From: an uncultured Colwellia sp.
GTDB lineage: Bacteria; Pseudomonadota; Gammaproteobacteria; Enterobacterales; Alteromonadaceae
NCBI GenBank assembly: GCA_913062815.1
Contig: CAJXWZ010000018.1
Span: 47,015 to 111,014 of the forward strand
Length of the DNA: 64,000 bases
Direction: 5' to 3'
Part shown: positions 50,079 through 60,245 of the stretch, piece after piece
How positions within the stretch are numbered: position 1 is the stretch's first letter
Layout: every line of letters starts with the position of its first letter
The notes under the pieces: generated by a model
Database searches by the model: none
What the model saw: the letters and a program-made list of their open reading frames with translations, nothing else
Told to the model about the DNA's origin: nothing
Program-made: the position numbers and the translations under genes

Positions 50079-50711
50079 TTGTCTTCTACAACTATACATT
50101 TAAGTAAAGCCACTTTTACCATAAGTGCGCCTGATATTCGCAAATTACCAGAAGACAGTGGCATTGAAGTGGCCTTTGCGGGCCGCTCGAATGCTGGTAA
50201 ATCGAGTGCATTGAACACCTTAACTAACCAAAGAAGTTTAGCGCGCACCAGTAAAACGCCGGGGCGTACCCAGTTAATAAATGTATTTGAAATTGCAGAC
50301 AACAAACGCCTTATTGATTTACCTGGCTATGGTTTTGCCAAAGTACCGTTAGAAATGAAGAAAAAGTGGCAAAAAGCACTGGGTGAATATTTGGAAAAGC
50401 GTGAAAGCTTAACAGGCTTAGTGGTATTAATGGACATTAGACACCCATTAAAAGATCTTGATATGGACCTTATTGAATGGGCTGTAGACAGTGAGTTACC
50501 TGTATTAGCGTTACTAACCAAATGCGACAAATTATCTCAAGGTAAACGTAGCGCCGAAGTGCTAAAAGTTAAAAAAGTGCTTGCTAACCTGAATGGCGAT
50601 ATTAAGGTGCAAGCTTTTTCTTCTCTTAAACGCACAGGTGCTGAACAAGCTGATAATGTTATTTGTGATTGGTTTGCTCAAGATGACACAGAGGAAATCC
50701 AAGTAGATTAA
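50079..50711 (+). CDS. engB: Ribosome biogenesis GTPase EngB (YsxC/YihA)
   Basis: 210 residues. G1 [10 protein letters not shown]3 DLPGYG, G4 TKCDK ([13 protein letters not shown]) and the conserved [16 protein letters not shown] switch region are all present, aligned to E. coli YihA. It helps large-subunit assembly. The start is TTG 50079: a TGA is in frame four codons upstream and no ATG or GTG precedes the conserved [10 protein letters not shown], so TTG is the only start consistent with full length. Confidence 0.95.
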   Translation: MSSTTIHLSKATFTISAPDIRKLPEDSGIEVAFAGRSNAGKSSALNTLTNQRSLARTSKTPGRTQLINVFEIADNKRLIDLPGYGFAKVPLEMKKKWQKALGEYLEKRESLTGLVVLMDIRHPLKDLDMDLIEWAVDSELPVLALLTKCDKLSQGKRSAEVLKVKKVLANLNGDIKVQAFSSLKRTGAEQADNVICDWFAQDDTEEIQVD

Positions 50712-50738
50712 GTAACCTTCACCTAGAGTTTTATCGCT

Positions 50739-51791
50739 GTGCAATTTACACCTATTGAGCTGATTGATTTATTCCTGCGCTTGCTGGTAATTGGTCAGCT
50801 GTCGGTGCTAACGATTTACCATTTGTTACGTCAAGTAAAGGTAAAGTCACTATTAATTGCACTGACTTGTGTTTGTTTATCTTGCTACTTATTGTTAACA
50901 GCGCCGAGCTCTGAACAGCTTTTCGGCCCGTTTAGAGGGTTATTCTTATTACTCACTGAAGTTGCACCCTATATATTCTGGTGCTTAGTGTTTACCTTAT
51001 TTAATCGACATGCATCTTTTAGCGCTGTTCCTTCATGGCTAAAGGCAGCTATTGTTATTGCCTTGCTTTGGTTTATATATTTCTTCGGATTTCTTCATGG
51101 TCGAGGTGTATTTCACCAAATAAATCATGCATTAGAATTTTGCCTACTTTTACATATTATTGTGCGCACAGCGAAAGAGTTTCCTGATGATTTGGTTAAT
51201 GCCCGTAGGAATGCCCGAAAGATAGTCATTGTTTATACCTGCTTTTATTTATCCATTCTGGTGCTCTTAGAATTAGCTGACGTCAGTATTAGAGGCTCTG
51301 TTGTATTTAGTTTAGCTAATGCTGTACTGATCTTGTTTTCTTGCGTTGTTTTTATAGCGCTATTTTTTAATGGTTTTTTTAAAGAAGCCAATGTAACGAT
51401 TTCAGTAAATAATAAAGAAGAGAAAATTACAGCTGAAATTCCTTTAGTGTATAAAGCAACACATCAAAAGCTGGTAAAGGTCATGGCTGAAGGTTTTTAT
51501 ACTGAAGCAGAATTAACCATTAAAGTACTGGCGAATAAAGTAAATACACCTGAACACCAGTTACGTGAAATGATAAATCAGCATATGGGTTTTAGGAACT
51601 TCTCAGAATTTCTAAATAGTTATCGAATAGTAGCCGCTTGCAAACAATTGGAAGATTTAGCCCTAATACGAAAACCTATCTTGAGTATCGCTTTGGAGTT
51701 AGGTTATGGCTCAATTGCCACTTTTAATCGTGCTTTTAAAGCCAAAATTGGACAGACACCTAAAGAATATCGAACTCAATTTCAAAAATGA
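50739..51791 (+). CDS. Membrane-bound AraC-family regulator
   Basis: 350 residues, GTG start at 50739. Six or seven TM helices fill about 5-215, and the AraC HTH domain is C-terminal (about 250-348: ILSIALELGYGSIATFNRAFKAKIGQTPKEYR). Such regulators sense at the membrane and act on nearby genes. The next gene, a serine hydrolase 77 bases downstream, is the likely target; regulator and beta-lactamase-like enzyme side by side is a common arrangement. Confidence 0.9.
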   Translation: MQFTPIELIDLFLRLLVIGQLSVLTIYHLLRQVKVKSLLIALTCVCLSCYLLLTAPSSEQLFGPFRGLFLLLTEVAPYIFWCLVFTLFNRHASFSAVPSWLKAAIVIALLWFIYFFGFLHGRGVFHQINHALEFCLLLHIIVRTAKEFPDDLVNARRNARKIVIVYTCFYLSILVLLELADVSIRGSVVFSLANAVLILFSCVVFIALFFNGFFKEANVTISVNNKEEKITAEIPLVYKATHQKLVKVMAEGFYTEAELTIKVLANKVNTPEHQLREMINQHMGFRNFSEFLNSYRIVAACKQLEDLALIRKPILSIALELGYGSIATFNRAFKAKIGQTPKEYRTQFQK

Positions 51792-51868
51792 TCAGAGTTT
51801 TTTGAAATTGATAAGCTTTTATTTATTATATTTTTTAACATCTTATAATTCTCAATTAAGGAATTTAA

Positions 51869-53149
51869 ATGATGTTAACAAAACACAGCATTACCCTATT
51901 AGTTATCGCCCTACTATTTTCAATTAGCTACGTTAGCTGGCCTGTTTATCAAGCTATGGCGCATAAAGGCAAAGTAGACTTCCTCCCTTTTCATCAATTT
52001 ATTGATATTCCCTATCCCTTCCCTACACAACAGGAAATAAATAACAAAACCTACCAGCAAACGGGTACTTATGCTTTACAAACAATTAGTGCTCATGCCA
52101 TTGGTATTAATGCACCAGGTATCTCAGCAGCAGTAGCAATAGATGGCCAATTGGTTTGGGCTGGTGCTGCCGGTTGGGCAAGTATAGAGAGTAGTATACC
52201 TGTAAATACCGATACTCAGTTTAGAGTAGGCAGTACTTCAAAAGCCTTAACCGGAACGGCACTTGCTAGAATGGTAGATGCCAAGCAAATTGAACTGGAT
52301 AACCCCATTGCCAAGTACTTAATAAGTTTACCCAATGAGCAATGGCACAATATTACACCTCGTCAGTTGGCATCTCATACAGCTGGGCTGCCTCACTATA
52401 AAGACAATAGTGACTATTTAGGTTTATACCGTACGCTTGCGCTTGCTACTCGATATGAGCAAGTAAAAGATGCGTTGACGATTTTTGATAACAGTGCCCT
52501 ATTGTTCACGCCAGGCACACAATTTAGTTATTCAACATTTGGCACAGTATTGTTGAGTGCAGCAATGGCAGGAGCAGCTGATAAATCGTATTTAGAAATA
52601 ATGCAAAATCAAGTATTCACTCCGCTAGATATGGCGGCAACCAAAGCAGAATTCCAAGCTAACTCACAGGACAATTTAGCAACTTTTTATTGGAATAATA
52701 AAGGCCGAAATGAACAAGTACGTAAGTGGCGTGATGTAGACCTTAGTCACAGACTAGCAGGAGGCGGCTTTATTTCAACCTCGAGTGATTTGGTAAAATT
52801 AGGTGCCGCCTTTCTTCAAGATGACTTTATTTCAGCAAAAACAAGAGAGATGTTTTGGACGCCACAAGTTTTGCCCAATGGCGATGAAACGCCAAATGGC
52901 TACGCCTTAGGTTGGCGTGTAATTACCCGAAAAATTGATGACACCATTGGTGAAATAACTTTTGCTAATCATGGTGGCGTATCACGAGGTGCACAAAGCT
53001 GGTTAATGGTCATCCCTAAATACAAAATGGCAGTAGCAGTAAATATCAATGCAAATACCAAGGTTTTCTGGGATTTTGGCAAAGTATCAATGCAGCTGGC
53101 AAAAATGTTTATTCATAGAAAAGTGCAAATAATGGAGGCTGATATTTAA
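51869..53149 (+). CDS. Serine hydrolase, class C beta-lactamase/esterase-like
   Basis: 426 residues. An N-terminal hydrophobic segment (about 8-27) is a signal peptide or anchor. The catalytic SxxK is S122-TS-K125 in GSTSKALTG. The second motif is YST (FSYSTFG) in place of YxN, and HGG (ANHGGVSRG) replaces KTG, as in many esterase or peptidase-like members. True beta-lactamase activity is therefore not implied. AAGGA precedes ATG 51869. It is probably controlled by the AraC-type neighbour. Confidence 0.88.
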   Translation: MMLTKHSITLLVIALLFSISYVSWPVYQAMAHKGKVDFLPFHQFIDIPYPFPTQQEINNKTYQQTGTYALQTISAHAIGINAPGISAAVAIDGQLVWAGAAGWASIESSIPVNTDTQFRVGSTSKALTGTALARMVDAKQIELDNPIAKYLISLPNEQWHNITPRQLASHTAGLPHYKDNSDYLGLYRTLALATRYEQVKDALTIFDNSALLFTPGTQFSYSTFGTVLLSAAMAGAADKSYLEIMQNQVFTPLDMAATKAEFQANSQDNLATFYWNNKGRNEQVRKWRDVDLSHRLAGGGFISTSSDLVKLGAAFLQDDFISAKTREMFWTPQVLPNGDETPNGYALGWRVITRKIDDTIGEITFANHGGVSRGAQSWLMVIPKYKMAVAVNINANTKVFWDFGKVSMQLAKMFIHRKVQIMEADI

Positions 53150-53444
53150 TAACCATGCTTTAAATGTGACCCTGCATAATGATTGAGATTAGTCTCAGTT
53201 ACGGTTAGTTGTTTTTAAAGGAAAATCACTAAGAACACTTTACTGATACGACGACATTTCAATCATCATATTTGAGACTCAATCAGCAATATTTATGATC
53301 ACTTTCATGGGTAGTACAGAGTGAAGGATAAATGATTACCACATGAACTCTATTCACTAAAAGCGTATTACCATACTGAATAAAAAGAAACGATTCTAGG
53401 TACTAAAACGCAGCTTTTATAGCTATTCATACTAACAATGAGCG

Positions 53445-54923
53445 TTATTTTGGCGCTTCATTGTCAAATGCAGACTTTCTTAATAACTCATGGAAGAACT
53501 GAATACTCATCACATAATTTTCAATGCTGATGTGCTCATTTATACCATGTATTAACTTCATCGTTTTTGGGTTAGCACGTATCATCAAAAATCGATAAAC
53601 TGAATCGGTTAACGGATAGAAATGTTTAGAGTCTGTTCCTCCCATCACTAAATATGGCGCAACTAAAGCATCATTAGCGAATTCTCGTATAGTTTGTGAA
53701 ATCAATCTATAACCAACATTTTCAGTGCTCGATACTTTCGAGGGGTTATTTGCCATAAATACTTCATAGCTAATACGGTCATCATTGATGATTGATTTGA
53801 CATTCTCTAATACCGTATCGGTTGTCTCCCCTGGTAAAATTCTAAAGTTAACCACTGCACTTGCTTTGGTTGGTAATATATTGGATTTACTACTTCCTTT
53901 TAACATTGTTACTGCGGTAGTTGTACGCACACCTGCTGCAGTTCTTTGTGTGTTCAACATTTGATTAATGATCAATGGCTCTGTTAACCATTGGTTTGCC
54001 ATGATAAAGCGCATGAAAAACCCCGAATGACTGCCAACGGCATCGAAAGTGATGTTAGTGTACTTTGCTGTGGCGGGAAATTTGTTTTGCTCAAGTTTTA
54101 CAATTGCTTGCGCTAATATGCCCGGACCGGTATTTTCAGGCGGCATTGAAGAATGACCACCTGGACGTTCGGCAATTAAACGAATATTCATAAAACCTTT
54201 TTCAGCGATACCAATAATCGCCAATGGTTGGTCAACAATATCGATCATATCTTCTGTGATCAAGCCACCTTCATCTAAAACAAATTCGAAATTTACGCCT
54301 GCTTGTTGAAAGTACTCTGCTACTTTTTTCGCACCTTGGCTGCCACCAATTTCTTCATCATGACCAAAAGCAAAATAAATCGTACGTTTTGGCGCTTTGC
54401 CTTGTGTGAGGGTAATCTCCATGGCTTCCATTAATGCCATTACTGTTGATTTGTCATCAATGGCACCACGACCCCAAATGATTCCATCAGCAACGGTTCC
54501 TGAAAATGGCGCATGGCTCCATTTATCTAAGGTATCATCGTCGACGGGAACAACATCCATATGGCCCATATATAAAATAGGCTTTAGGCTGCTGTCTGAA
54601 CCGGAAAATTTATATACTAAACTGTAATTATTAATAATTTCCCTACTTGCAACACTGTGCACGGTAGGAAAACTGTCGATTAAATGTTGGTGAAATGCCA
54701 AGAAGGGTTCAGGTGTCACCTTTGCAGGGTAATCTTTAGAAATAGTGGCGATTTGAATAGCCTTTGAAAATGTATCTATTGCTTTATCAACATTTACCGC
54801 AACTTTTTGTGTTTCATTTGCTGGGTAATATTGTGTATCTACATATGACGTATTAGCTCGGTAGAAAGCGATAATAATCACTACCACAACGATGCCAGCA
54901 AAAATTTTAAAGAGTACTTTCAT
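53445..54923 (-). CDS. M20 family metallopeptidase (carboxypeptidase-like), membrane-anchored or exported
   Basis: 492 residues. The N-terminal helix (about 4-21) is a signal anchor. The dizinc M20 core has YMGHMDVVPV (His and catalytic Asp), GRGAIDDKS (bridging Asp), GHDEEIGG (catalytic and ligand Glu) and a final H in IHGINEHIS; the long form resembles PM20D1/CPS1-type carboxypeptidases. The dimerisation domain is complete. Substrate unknown. AGAGAA precedes ATG 54923. It is a single gene. Confidence 0.9.
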   Translation of the reverse strand: MKVLFKIFAGIVVVVIIIAFYRANTSYVDTQYYPANETQKVAVNVDKAIDTFSKAIQIATISKDYPAKVTPEPFLAFHQHLIDSFPTVHSVASREIINNYSLVYKFSGSDSSLKPILYMGHMDVVPVDDDTLDKWSHAPFSGTVADGIIWGRGAIDDKSTVMALMEAMEITLTQGKAPKRTIYFAFGHDEEIGGSQGAKKVAEYFQQAGVNFEFVLDEGGLITEDMIDIVDQPLAIIGIAEKGFMNIRLIAERPGGHSSMPPENTGPGILAQAIVKLEQNKFPATAKYTNITFDAVGSHSGFFMRFIMANQWLTEPLIINQMLNTQRTAAGVRTTTAVTMLKGSSKSNILPTKASAVVNFRILPGETTDTVLENVKSIINDDRISYEVFMANNPSKVSSTENVGYRLISQTIREFANDALVAPYLVMGGTDSKHFYPLTDSVYRFLMIRANPKTMKLIHGINEHISIENYVMSIQFFHELLRKSAFDNEAPK

Positions 54924-55419
54924 TATTATTCTCTATTAAGTAATCGAATCTTCAAGGAATATTTCAGGCTCTCTTTCAACGCGATGAGCGGAAAGTTCAA
55001 TCTTGCCTTGTAAAGGAAAGCATATACGAAAACCAACCGTACCCAATGAAATGTAGCGTAATTTATCCATAAATATAGGTGAAGGGCTGAACAAGCAATG
55101 CCTAAACTTTGATTGATATTCATCCACAATAACAAATATATAGCTTAAGATTGTGAATATCAACTTTGGTTTTTTTCAATATGAATGTTTGTTATAACAC
55201 GCCACTATACTGCCACCGGCTAGCTATAGCTCCAAGTGGACAATAAAGCAGATGATTCTAACTGATGAATTAGGTCGGCTTTGTTGCAGTAGGTTGCTCA
55301 CATAGATTGAATGTTATTGTCAGCCATGAGCCTTGAGTTCATTGCTGATTGGTAGTCTCCAATATTATGCGAAATCACGTAAATTTTGTTCTGAAAAAAA
55401 CGCAGCATAAAATTTAGAC

Positions 55420-55451
55420 ATAAAAAAGCCGATAACAAAAATGGTATCGGC
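55420..55451 (-). terminator. Rho-independent terminator, minus strand
   Basis: Read on the minus strand, GCCGATA and TATCGGC flank a loop rich in T, followed by TTTTTTATG. It is the second of two terminators in this gap; the stretch between them could be a separate small transcript. Confidence 0.72.
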
Positions 55452-55637
55452 GTATTAGCTATGGGGAAAGCTAGAATAAAATTATTACAATAAGTGTTCG
55501 TTAGGAACAAGTGAATTATAGAGTAAGAACTCTACCTTTGTAAAGTAAAAATAGTATAAAAACTCTATTTTATTTGAATTAGGTCAATTTTGTCACAATT
55601 GGTTATGTGTAAAACCATTTATCTTGCCAGATAAAAG

Positions 55638-55669
55638 AAAGCACCGAACGTTTCCACGTTCGGTGCTTT
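55638..55669 (-). terminator. Terminator after the PEP-CTERM gene
   Basis: A perfect 13-bp stem, AAAGCACCGAACG/CGTTCGGTGCTTT with a six-base loop, is followed on the minus strand by CTTTTAT. It most likely ends the PEP-CTERM gene's transcript. Confidence 0.75.
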
Positions 55670-55782
55670 ATATACCAAGCCGTTATCCTCTTCGATATAA
55701 GCCTCAAACAGCTTAACCGAATGGCATTAAATCATTACAACCAGTGTTTTTATAGAATTTAAATACTAAAAAATAATTAAGA

Positions 55783-56325
55783 TTATTTCTTAAATCGACG
55801 TGATGCTAAACCCATCATCCCTAATGCAAAAATTGCAAGTGTTGATGGTTCGGGTACTTGAGCCATATTTGCACGAAAGGTATCAATGAAAACAGTTGTA
55901 TCATCAGCACTACTCATACGAATATAGCTAACATTAGACCAATTAAAGGTTTGTAAACCGCTCTGGGCTGAAGTTAAAAATGCACTATGACCTAAATTTG
56001 ATTGAATTGATAACCCGCTACTTATCGAACTTATCACTAATTCTGAAAAATCAAATAAGCCACTATCATACGTCACTCTTATCCAATTATCCCCTGAATT
56101 TGCTTGGCCATCGTGGAAGCAAAACCTTGAATCATTAGCTAAACAGTCATAGTGATCAGATGTTACTTCCGAGAAAAAATTAAATCCGTCTTCTTCATAG
56201 GTTCCGTAATAACTATTTGAATCCGTTCCTGAAGAGAAATCAACCTCTATCAATCCAGCATTTGCAAAACTACTTAGAGATAACAATAGACATGTTATAG
56301 CTGTATTTAAAAGTTTAAATTTCAT
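55783..56325 (-). CDS. Secreted PEP-CTERM sorting domain protein
   Basis: 180 residues from ATG 56325 (AAGGA before it). A signal peptide (MKFKLLNTAITCLLLSLSS, then FANA) and a C-terminal PEP-CTERM tail are both present: VPEPSTLAIFALGMMGLA followed by the basic SRRFKK. The tail is recognised by an exosortase; no exosortase gene lies in this window. The middle part (about 24-150) is a beta-rich domain of unknown role with a Cys pair (C in DCLANDSRFC). It is probably surface-released or bound in extracellular matrix. Confidence 0.88.
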   Translation of the reverse strand: MKFKLLNTAITCLLLSLSSFANAGLIEVDFSSGTDSNSYYGTYEEDGFNFFSEVTSDHYDCLANDSRFCFHDGQANSGDNWIRVTYDSGLFDFSELVISSISSGLSIQSNLGHSAFLTSAQSGLQTFNWSNVSYIRMSSADDTTVFIDTFRANMAQVPEPSTLAIFALGMMGLASRRFKK

Positions 56326-57266
56326 TTGATAGTCCTTATTAATCCCTTCCATTAGTTTTGGTAGGTATTAGTTAAAATAGTGTGTTATTCACTTTGATGC
56401 AGAAATCACACCAAAAATAAAATATTAAACAATTTCAATATGATGAAAGATTTTACTGACAAATATCATTTAACATTGTAAAATATACTGACACAATCAA
56501 TCTCATTCACTAGTTGAGTAATCGTAGAATATTAACAAACAATAATTTATATTAGCTTTAGTATAAAAAACGAATTAGATGGTTGAATTTCATCTGTAAT
56601 TATATAAAAATCCTCAAAACATTCGCTTTAAACTACCTAAATACGTATTTCAGTCGTGTAATTGATTTAAAAATCAGTGGTGCTAAATATTGAAATCAAT
56701 CACAGTAACACCGCTACAGAGTAGTATATTCAACACCTAGCGACTGACTTGTAATCAGTTTGCTTAAAATGTTATTCGCCTGTGTTACTACATACTCAAG
56801 GTAATGATTTTAAATGGTAAATTACACTTTCTTATATTTATGGGTTTCGAATGAAACAAGATAATAAAGTTTAATATATGCGTACTAACGGAGTTTTATC
56901 CGTTGTTAGTGAATTTGAAGTCTACAGTCGGCTTTGACCAGTTGAGCTCAAGGCTTATCTAGCCCCACAAGTGAGCAGAAAATCTTGGCTAATATTACCC
57001 TAAGTATGCTCCTGAATTTGCAAAGGCTTAACGTCCGCAATTGGCTAACTCAAGAAGTCACTGGCTCAATGTTAACAAAGATACACAACTGACGTTTTTT
57101 GTATTTAGTTAATTAAAACTCATGTATTGACGATTAAATTTGATACGCCCATTAATTTTCATACATATATTTAATTTTTCTAAAACGAGCAAATATTAAA
57201 CTATACTTTTTGAGCTTAATGCGATTTATGTTGTGTATTAGGGAAATTAACTCAAGGAGAAAAACA
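56326..57266. other. AT-rich gap without recognisable genes
   Basis: About 940 bases. The only structure noted is a dyad ATTGATTT (56661-56668) with AAATCAAT (56693-56700). A more GC-balanced stretch at about 56920-57080 reads like decayed coding DNA but all frames are broken and no family could be named. Confidence 0.45.
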
Positions 57267-57716
57267 ATGAAAAAAACTAGCATTTATATATTAACTCTAT
57301 TGATGAGTTTACAAGTTGTAGCAAAAGACCGATTAGAAATGTTTCAAGATTATGAGCTAGGCAAAGAGATACTTTCTGTAACTACAGTTAAAGTAGATCC
57401 AAATATGGAAGATGTTTATTTAGCTGGATTAGCTAAAAGTTGGATAAAGGCAGTAGAAATCCAAAAAGAATTAGGTTACATAACAGATTGGAACATATGG
57501 GCTAGTGAACTTCCGCAAAGTGGTGATTTCAATTTAGTTTTGACAGTCACATTTGCAAGCTCTCAAGATTTAGACCCAAATAAAGCTAAATATGATAAAT
57601 TCATGAAAAAATGGGGCGAAGCAAATAGAAAAATCTCTCAAGAAACTTCGGCTAAATACCCTGAAGTTAGAGAGTTAACAGGTGAATATCGATTAAGGAA
57701 AATAATTTTTAAATAA
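57267..57716 (+). CDS. Secreted protein of unknown function
   Basis: 149 residues from ATG 57267, preceded by AAGGAGA. A signal peptide (MKKTSIYILTLLMSLQVVA) leads to a mature domain of about 130 residues with alternating charged helices and strands (WIKAVEIQKELGYITDWNIWASELPQSGDFNLVLTVTFAS). The pattern suggests a small periplasmic alpha/beta domain, but I do not recognise the family. It stands isolated between two gene-poor gaps. Confidence 0.65.
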   Translation: MKKTSIYILTLLMSLQVVAKDRLEMFQDYELGKEILSVTTVKVDPNMEDVYLAGLAKSWIKAVEIQKELGYITDWNIWASELPQSGDFNLVLTVTFASSQDLDPNKAKYDKFMKKWGEANRKISQETSAKYPEVRELTGEYRLRKIIFK

Positions 57717-58328
57717 TACTTTTTAATTTTGCCATAACGAATTCATATAAATATTGTATATGGTTATGGCTACATCAAGTACTTGAACTGACGTTAATAA
57801 CTCACAAGCTAATGTTGGCTATTTTTGATCATTAAGATTGCTGACTGAATATCAGATATTGTGATTGAAAAACAAAGAAATCGACAAAATCTCATTTGTT
57901 TTAGCCCATTAAAATAAGCTACTTAAATATGAGATAGTCCCAAACATTATGCTTAGTCACACACAAACAATGAGAAACGTGTCACCTGTTGATAAAGTGC
58001 ACCATCTTTGAGATACAATTGTGCCACCAAAGCCCCCATTACCTTATATGTCTAGGCTATGGCTTCTGTAAATTTGACTAATACTTCTCTCTAAAAATAA
58101 ATAATTCCTATAGCATAGAGAGGGTCACTCAAAGCTATAAGCCACTTATCCTTATTTTCAGCTGCAACTATTGTTTACACAATCCGAGAAATGAATACGC
58201 CCTAGTTACCTAGTACGGATTGTCGTTTATTAAAAGCATTGGCATAATGCGCTTTTAAAGATTGGGTCTTTACAATACTTTATTTTAAAACTAACTCACC
58301 GATTAAATTTTCACCTCATGGAGTAAAA
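57717..58328. other. Gene-poor gap, with a hairpin and a possible gene relic
   Basis: About 610 bases. A hairpin GCCATAAC...GTTATGGC with inner CATATA/TATATG pairs spans 57731-57770, without a T-run. The minus strand near 57960-58040 has a short frame resembling the protein end at 63835-64000, noted separately. Confidence 0.4.
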
Positions 58329-59735
58329 ATGAAATTATTGAAAAATGTGGCGCTCAGTGCGTTGTTATGTGTATCGAGTATGCCATTAGCTGCAGAAGAA
58401 TCACCGATCACAACACAACAAAAAGAAGCTGCTCAGCAGTTAATGGACACAGCACTTAAAAGCGATCTAGCTTTTAATATTGTGGAATCATTAACCACTG
58501 AAATTGGTCCTCGCTTAGGAGGCTCTGAAGCAGAAAAGCGCGCACGTGATTGGGGGGTTAAATTAGGGAAAGAGTTAGGCTTTGATAAAGTGACAATTGA
58601 AGAATTTACCATGCCATTTTGGGACAGAGGTCACTTGCATATTGCTCTGACTTCACCCTACAACCAAGAATTATATGGTTCAGCATTAGGGGGCGCAGCG
58701 CCAAGTGACAAAGAGATCAATGCACCTATTGTTTATTTTAGAGACATTCATGCACTAAAATCGGTTGAAGACGGCACATTAAAAGGCAAAGTGGCCTTTG
58801 TAGATGGCGAGCCTATGGTAAAAAGTCAAACAGGCGCTGGCTATGGTCAATCAAACCAAAAGCGCAGAACTGGCTGGAAACATGCAGAGCGTGGCGGCGC
58901 AAGTGCATTAATCATTCGTTCCGTAGGTTCTGACTCCCATCGTTTTCCACATACAGGCATGATGAGCAAAAACGGTGAGAAATGGGCAAATATTCCGGTA
59001 ATTGCTATTTCGAATCCAGACGCGGACCATTTACGTCGTTTACATAACTTAAGTAAGCCATTATCTATTTCGCTTCATTCTGGCTCTGATTGGAAAGGCG
59101 AAGTCACCAGCGGTAACGTTGTGTTGGATATTATAGGTAGCGAAAAACCTGAAGAAATCGTGCTTATTGGCGGCCACTTAGACAGTTGGGATTTGGGCAC
59201 TGGTGCAGTTGATGATGGCGCGGGTATCGCGATCACCACAGCAGCAGCAACATTAATTGCTAACTTACCTAAGCGCCCAAAACGTACTATTCGTGTTGTT
59301 ATGTTTGGTGCTGAAGAAGTTGGATTGTTAGGCGCGTATGCTTATGCTAAGCAGCACGAAAACAATCTAGATAACCATGTGCTTGCAACTGAATCTGACT
59401 TTGGCGCAAGAAATATTTGGCGCCTAGCCTCTAACGTTAATCCTGAAGCCTCTAAATTGGCCGATGAAATTGCCAAAATCATTGCACCTTTAGGCATTAT
59501 TCGTGGTGGCTCAGATGTTAAAGGTGGCGGGCCAGATATTATCCCTATGGCTGCGAAAGGGGTGCCAACTATTCGCTTAAGTCAAGAAGGTACTGATTAC
59601 TTCGACTTACATCACACACCAGATGATACTTTAGATAAAATCAATCCGGATGAATTGGCACAAAATGTAGCGGCATATGCAGCTACGATTTTCTTATTTG
59701 CAGATACCGATGTCGATTTAAAAGCGAAACGCTAA
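58329..59735 (+). CDS. Exported M28 family aminopeptidase/carboxypeptidase
   Basis: 468 residues with a signal peptide (MKLLKNVALSALLCVSSMPLAA). The M28 zinc core shows H283 and D285 in GGHLDSWD, D295/D296 in GAVDDGAG, catalytic E329 and ligand E330 in GAEEVGLLG, D in TESDFG and a last H in FDLHHTPDD. An inserted PA domain (about 110-250) is present. The order resembles the plasma glutamate carboxypeptidase branch. GGAG lies before ATG 58329. It is a single gene with a terminator behind it. Confidence 0.93.
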   Translation: MKLLKNVALSALLCVSSMPLAAEESPITTQQKEAAQQLMDTALKSDLAFNIVESLTTEIGPRLGGSEAEKRARDWGVKLGKELGFDKVTIEEFTMPFWDRGHLHIALTSPYNQELYGSALGGAAPSDKEINAPIVYFRDIHALKSVEDGTLKGKVAFVDGEPMVKSQTGAGYGQSNQKRRTGWKHAERGGASALIIRSVGSDSHRFPHTGMMSKNGEKWANIPVIAISNPDADHLRRLHNLSKPLSISLHSGSDWKGEVTSGNVVLDIIGSEKPEEIVLIGGHLDSWDLGTGAVDDGAGIAITTAAATLIANLPKRPKRTIRVVMFGAEEVGLLGAYAYAKQHENNLDNHVLATESDFGARNIWRLASNVNPEASKLADEIAKIIAPLGIIRGGSDVKGGGPDIIPMAAKGVPTIRLSQEGTDYFDLHHTPDDTLDKINPDELAQNVAAYAATIFLFADTDVDLKAKR

Positions 59736-59768
59736 TTAATTTTTAATAGACCGTTATAGATGGTTAAA

Positions 59769-59828
59769 AGGGTCGATGACACATAATAGCTATTGCTATT
59801 CTCAAGTGTTATTGACCCTCTATTTTTC
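59769..59828 (+). terminator. Terminator after the M28 peptidase gene
   Basis: AGGGTC (59769-59774) pairs with GACCCT (59814-59819), extended by GACAC/GTGTT inside, and is followed by CTATTTTTC. Confidence 0.6.
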
Positions 59829-59890
59829 ATATAGCGTTAGATCTTCTCTAAGAATATGTTGTAAAGCAGTACATTTTGTTGCTCGGTGTT

Positions 59891-60245
59891 TTAGGCAGTC
59901 ATCATTGCTTGTTGTTCTTTTGTTTTGCGTTGAAGTAAACCGTCCGTTTTGTTTTGCGCTTGGTCAGGAAAATACATTTGGGTTATCACAGGTTCGTAAC
60001 CGTGTTTTCCTATTTTCATGTGAATATGCGGTGTTCGTTGGTCTTCCAGTTTAGCTTGGTATGGATAGGCACCAGGCATGATTGTTTTGAATCGAAACTT
60101 GCCAGCTTTGCCACTTTGGATAATAGCCCAAGACTGAAAATGTTCATCAACTGGCGCATCACTATTGTCATGGGGATGGATGATACTTGCCAAAGCTGTT
60201 GGCTTGCCACAAGTCTATGCTGGCATCTTCAACGGGATTCTTCAT
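59891..60245 (-). pseudogene. Intradiol dioxygenase remnant, 5'-truncated and frameshifted
   Basis: The minus strand reads MKNPVEDASIDLWQANSFG-KYH, then a +1 shift, then HPHDNSDAPVDEHFQSWAI and on to RTPHIHMKIGKHGYEPVITQ, MYFPD and a stop at 59891. This is the core of the intradiol ring-cleavage (protocatechuate 3,4-dioxygenase-like) domain. One extra base in the run at about 60177-60181 breaks the frame. The family's N-terminal part (about 30 residues or more) is missing too. Intact members oxidise catechol-type rings with Fe(III). A sequencing error could explain the shift but not the missing 5' part. Confidence 0.75.

Larger units (their letters stand above)
54924..55782. other. Gene-poor gap with two minus-strand terminator hairpins
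   Basis: About 860 bases with no convincing gene. Two strong hairpins, both oriented as minus-strand terminators, lie at 55420-55451 and 55638-55669. Short open frames here lack ribosome-binding sites or run through the hairpins. Confidence 0.55.

Noticed and set aside
54926..55163. Two overlapping minus-strand open frames just upstream of the M20 gene
   Set aside because: The longer one starts only at TTG with no ribosome-binding site, and the other is in a competing frame. The end of the first (GTVGFRICFPLQGK) looks somewhat protein-like and may be a relic, but nothing supports expression.
55298..55510. 70-residue minus-strand open frame
   Set aside because: It runs straight through the terminator hairpin at 55420-55451 and has no ribosome-binding site.
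56920..57080. More GC-balanced stretch that might be an old transposase or gene relic
   Set aside because: All frames are broken by stops within a few dozen codons and no family could be recognised.
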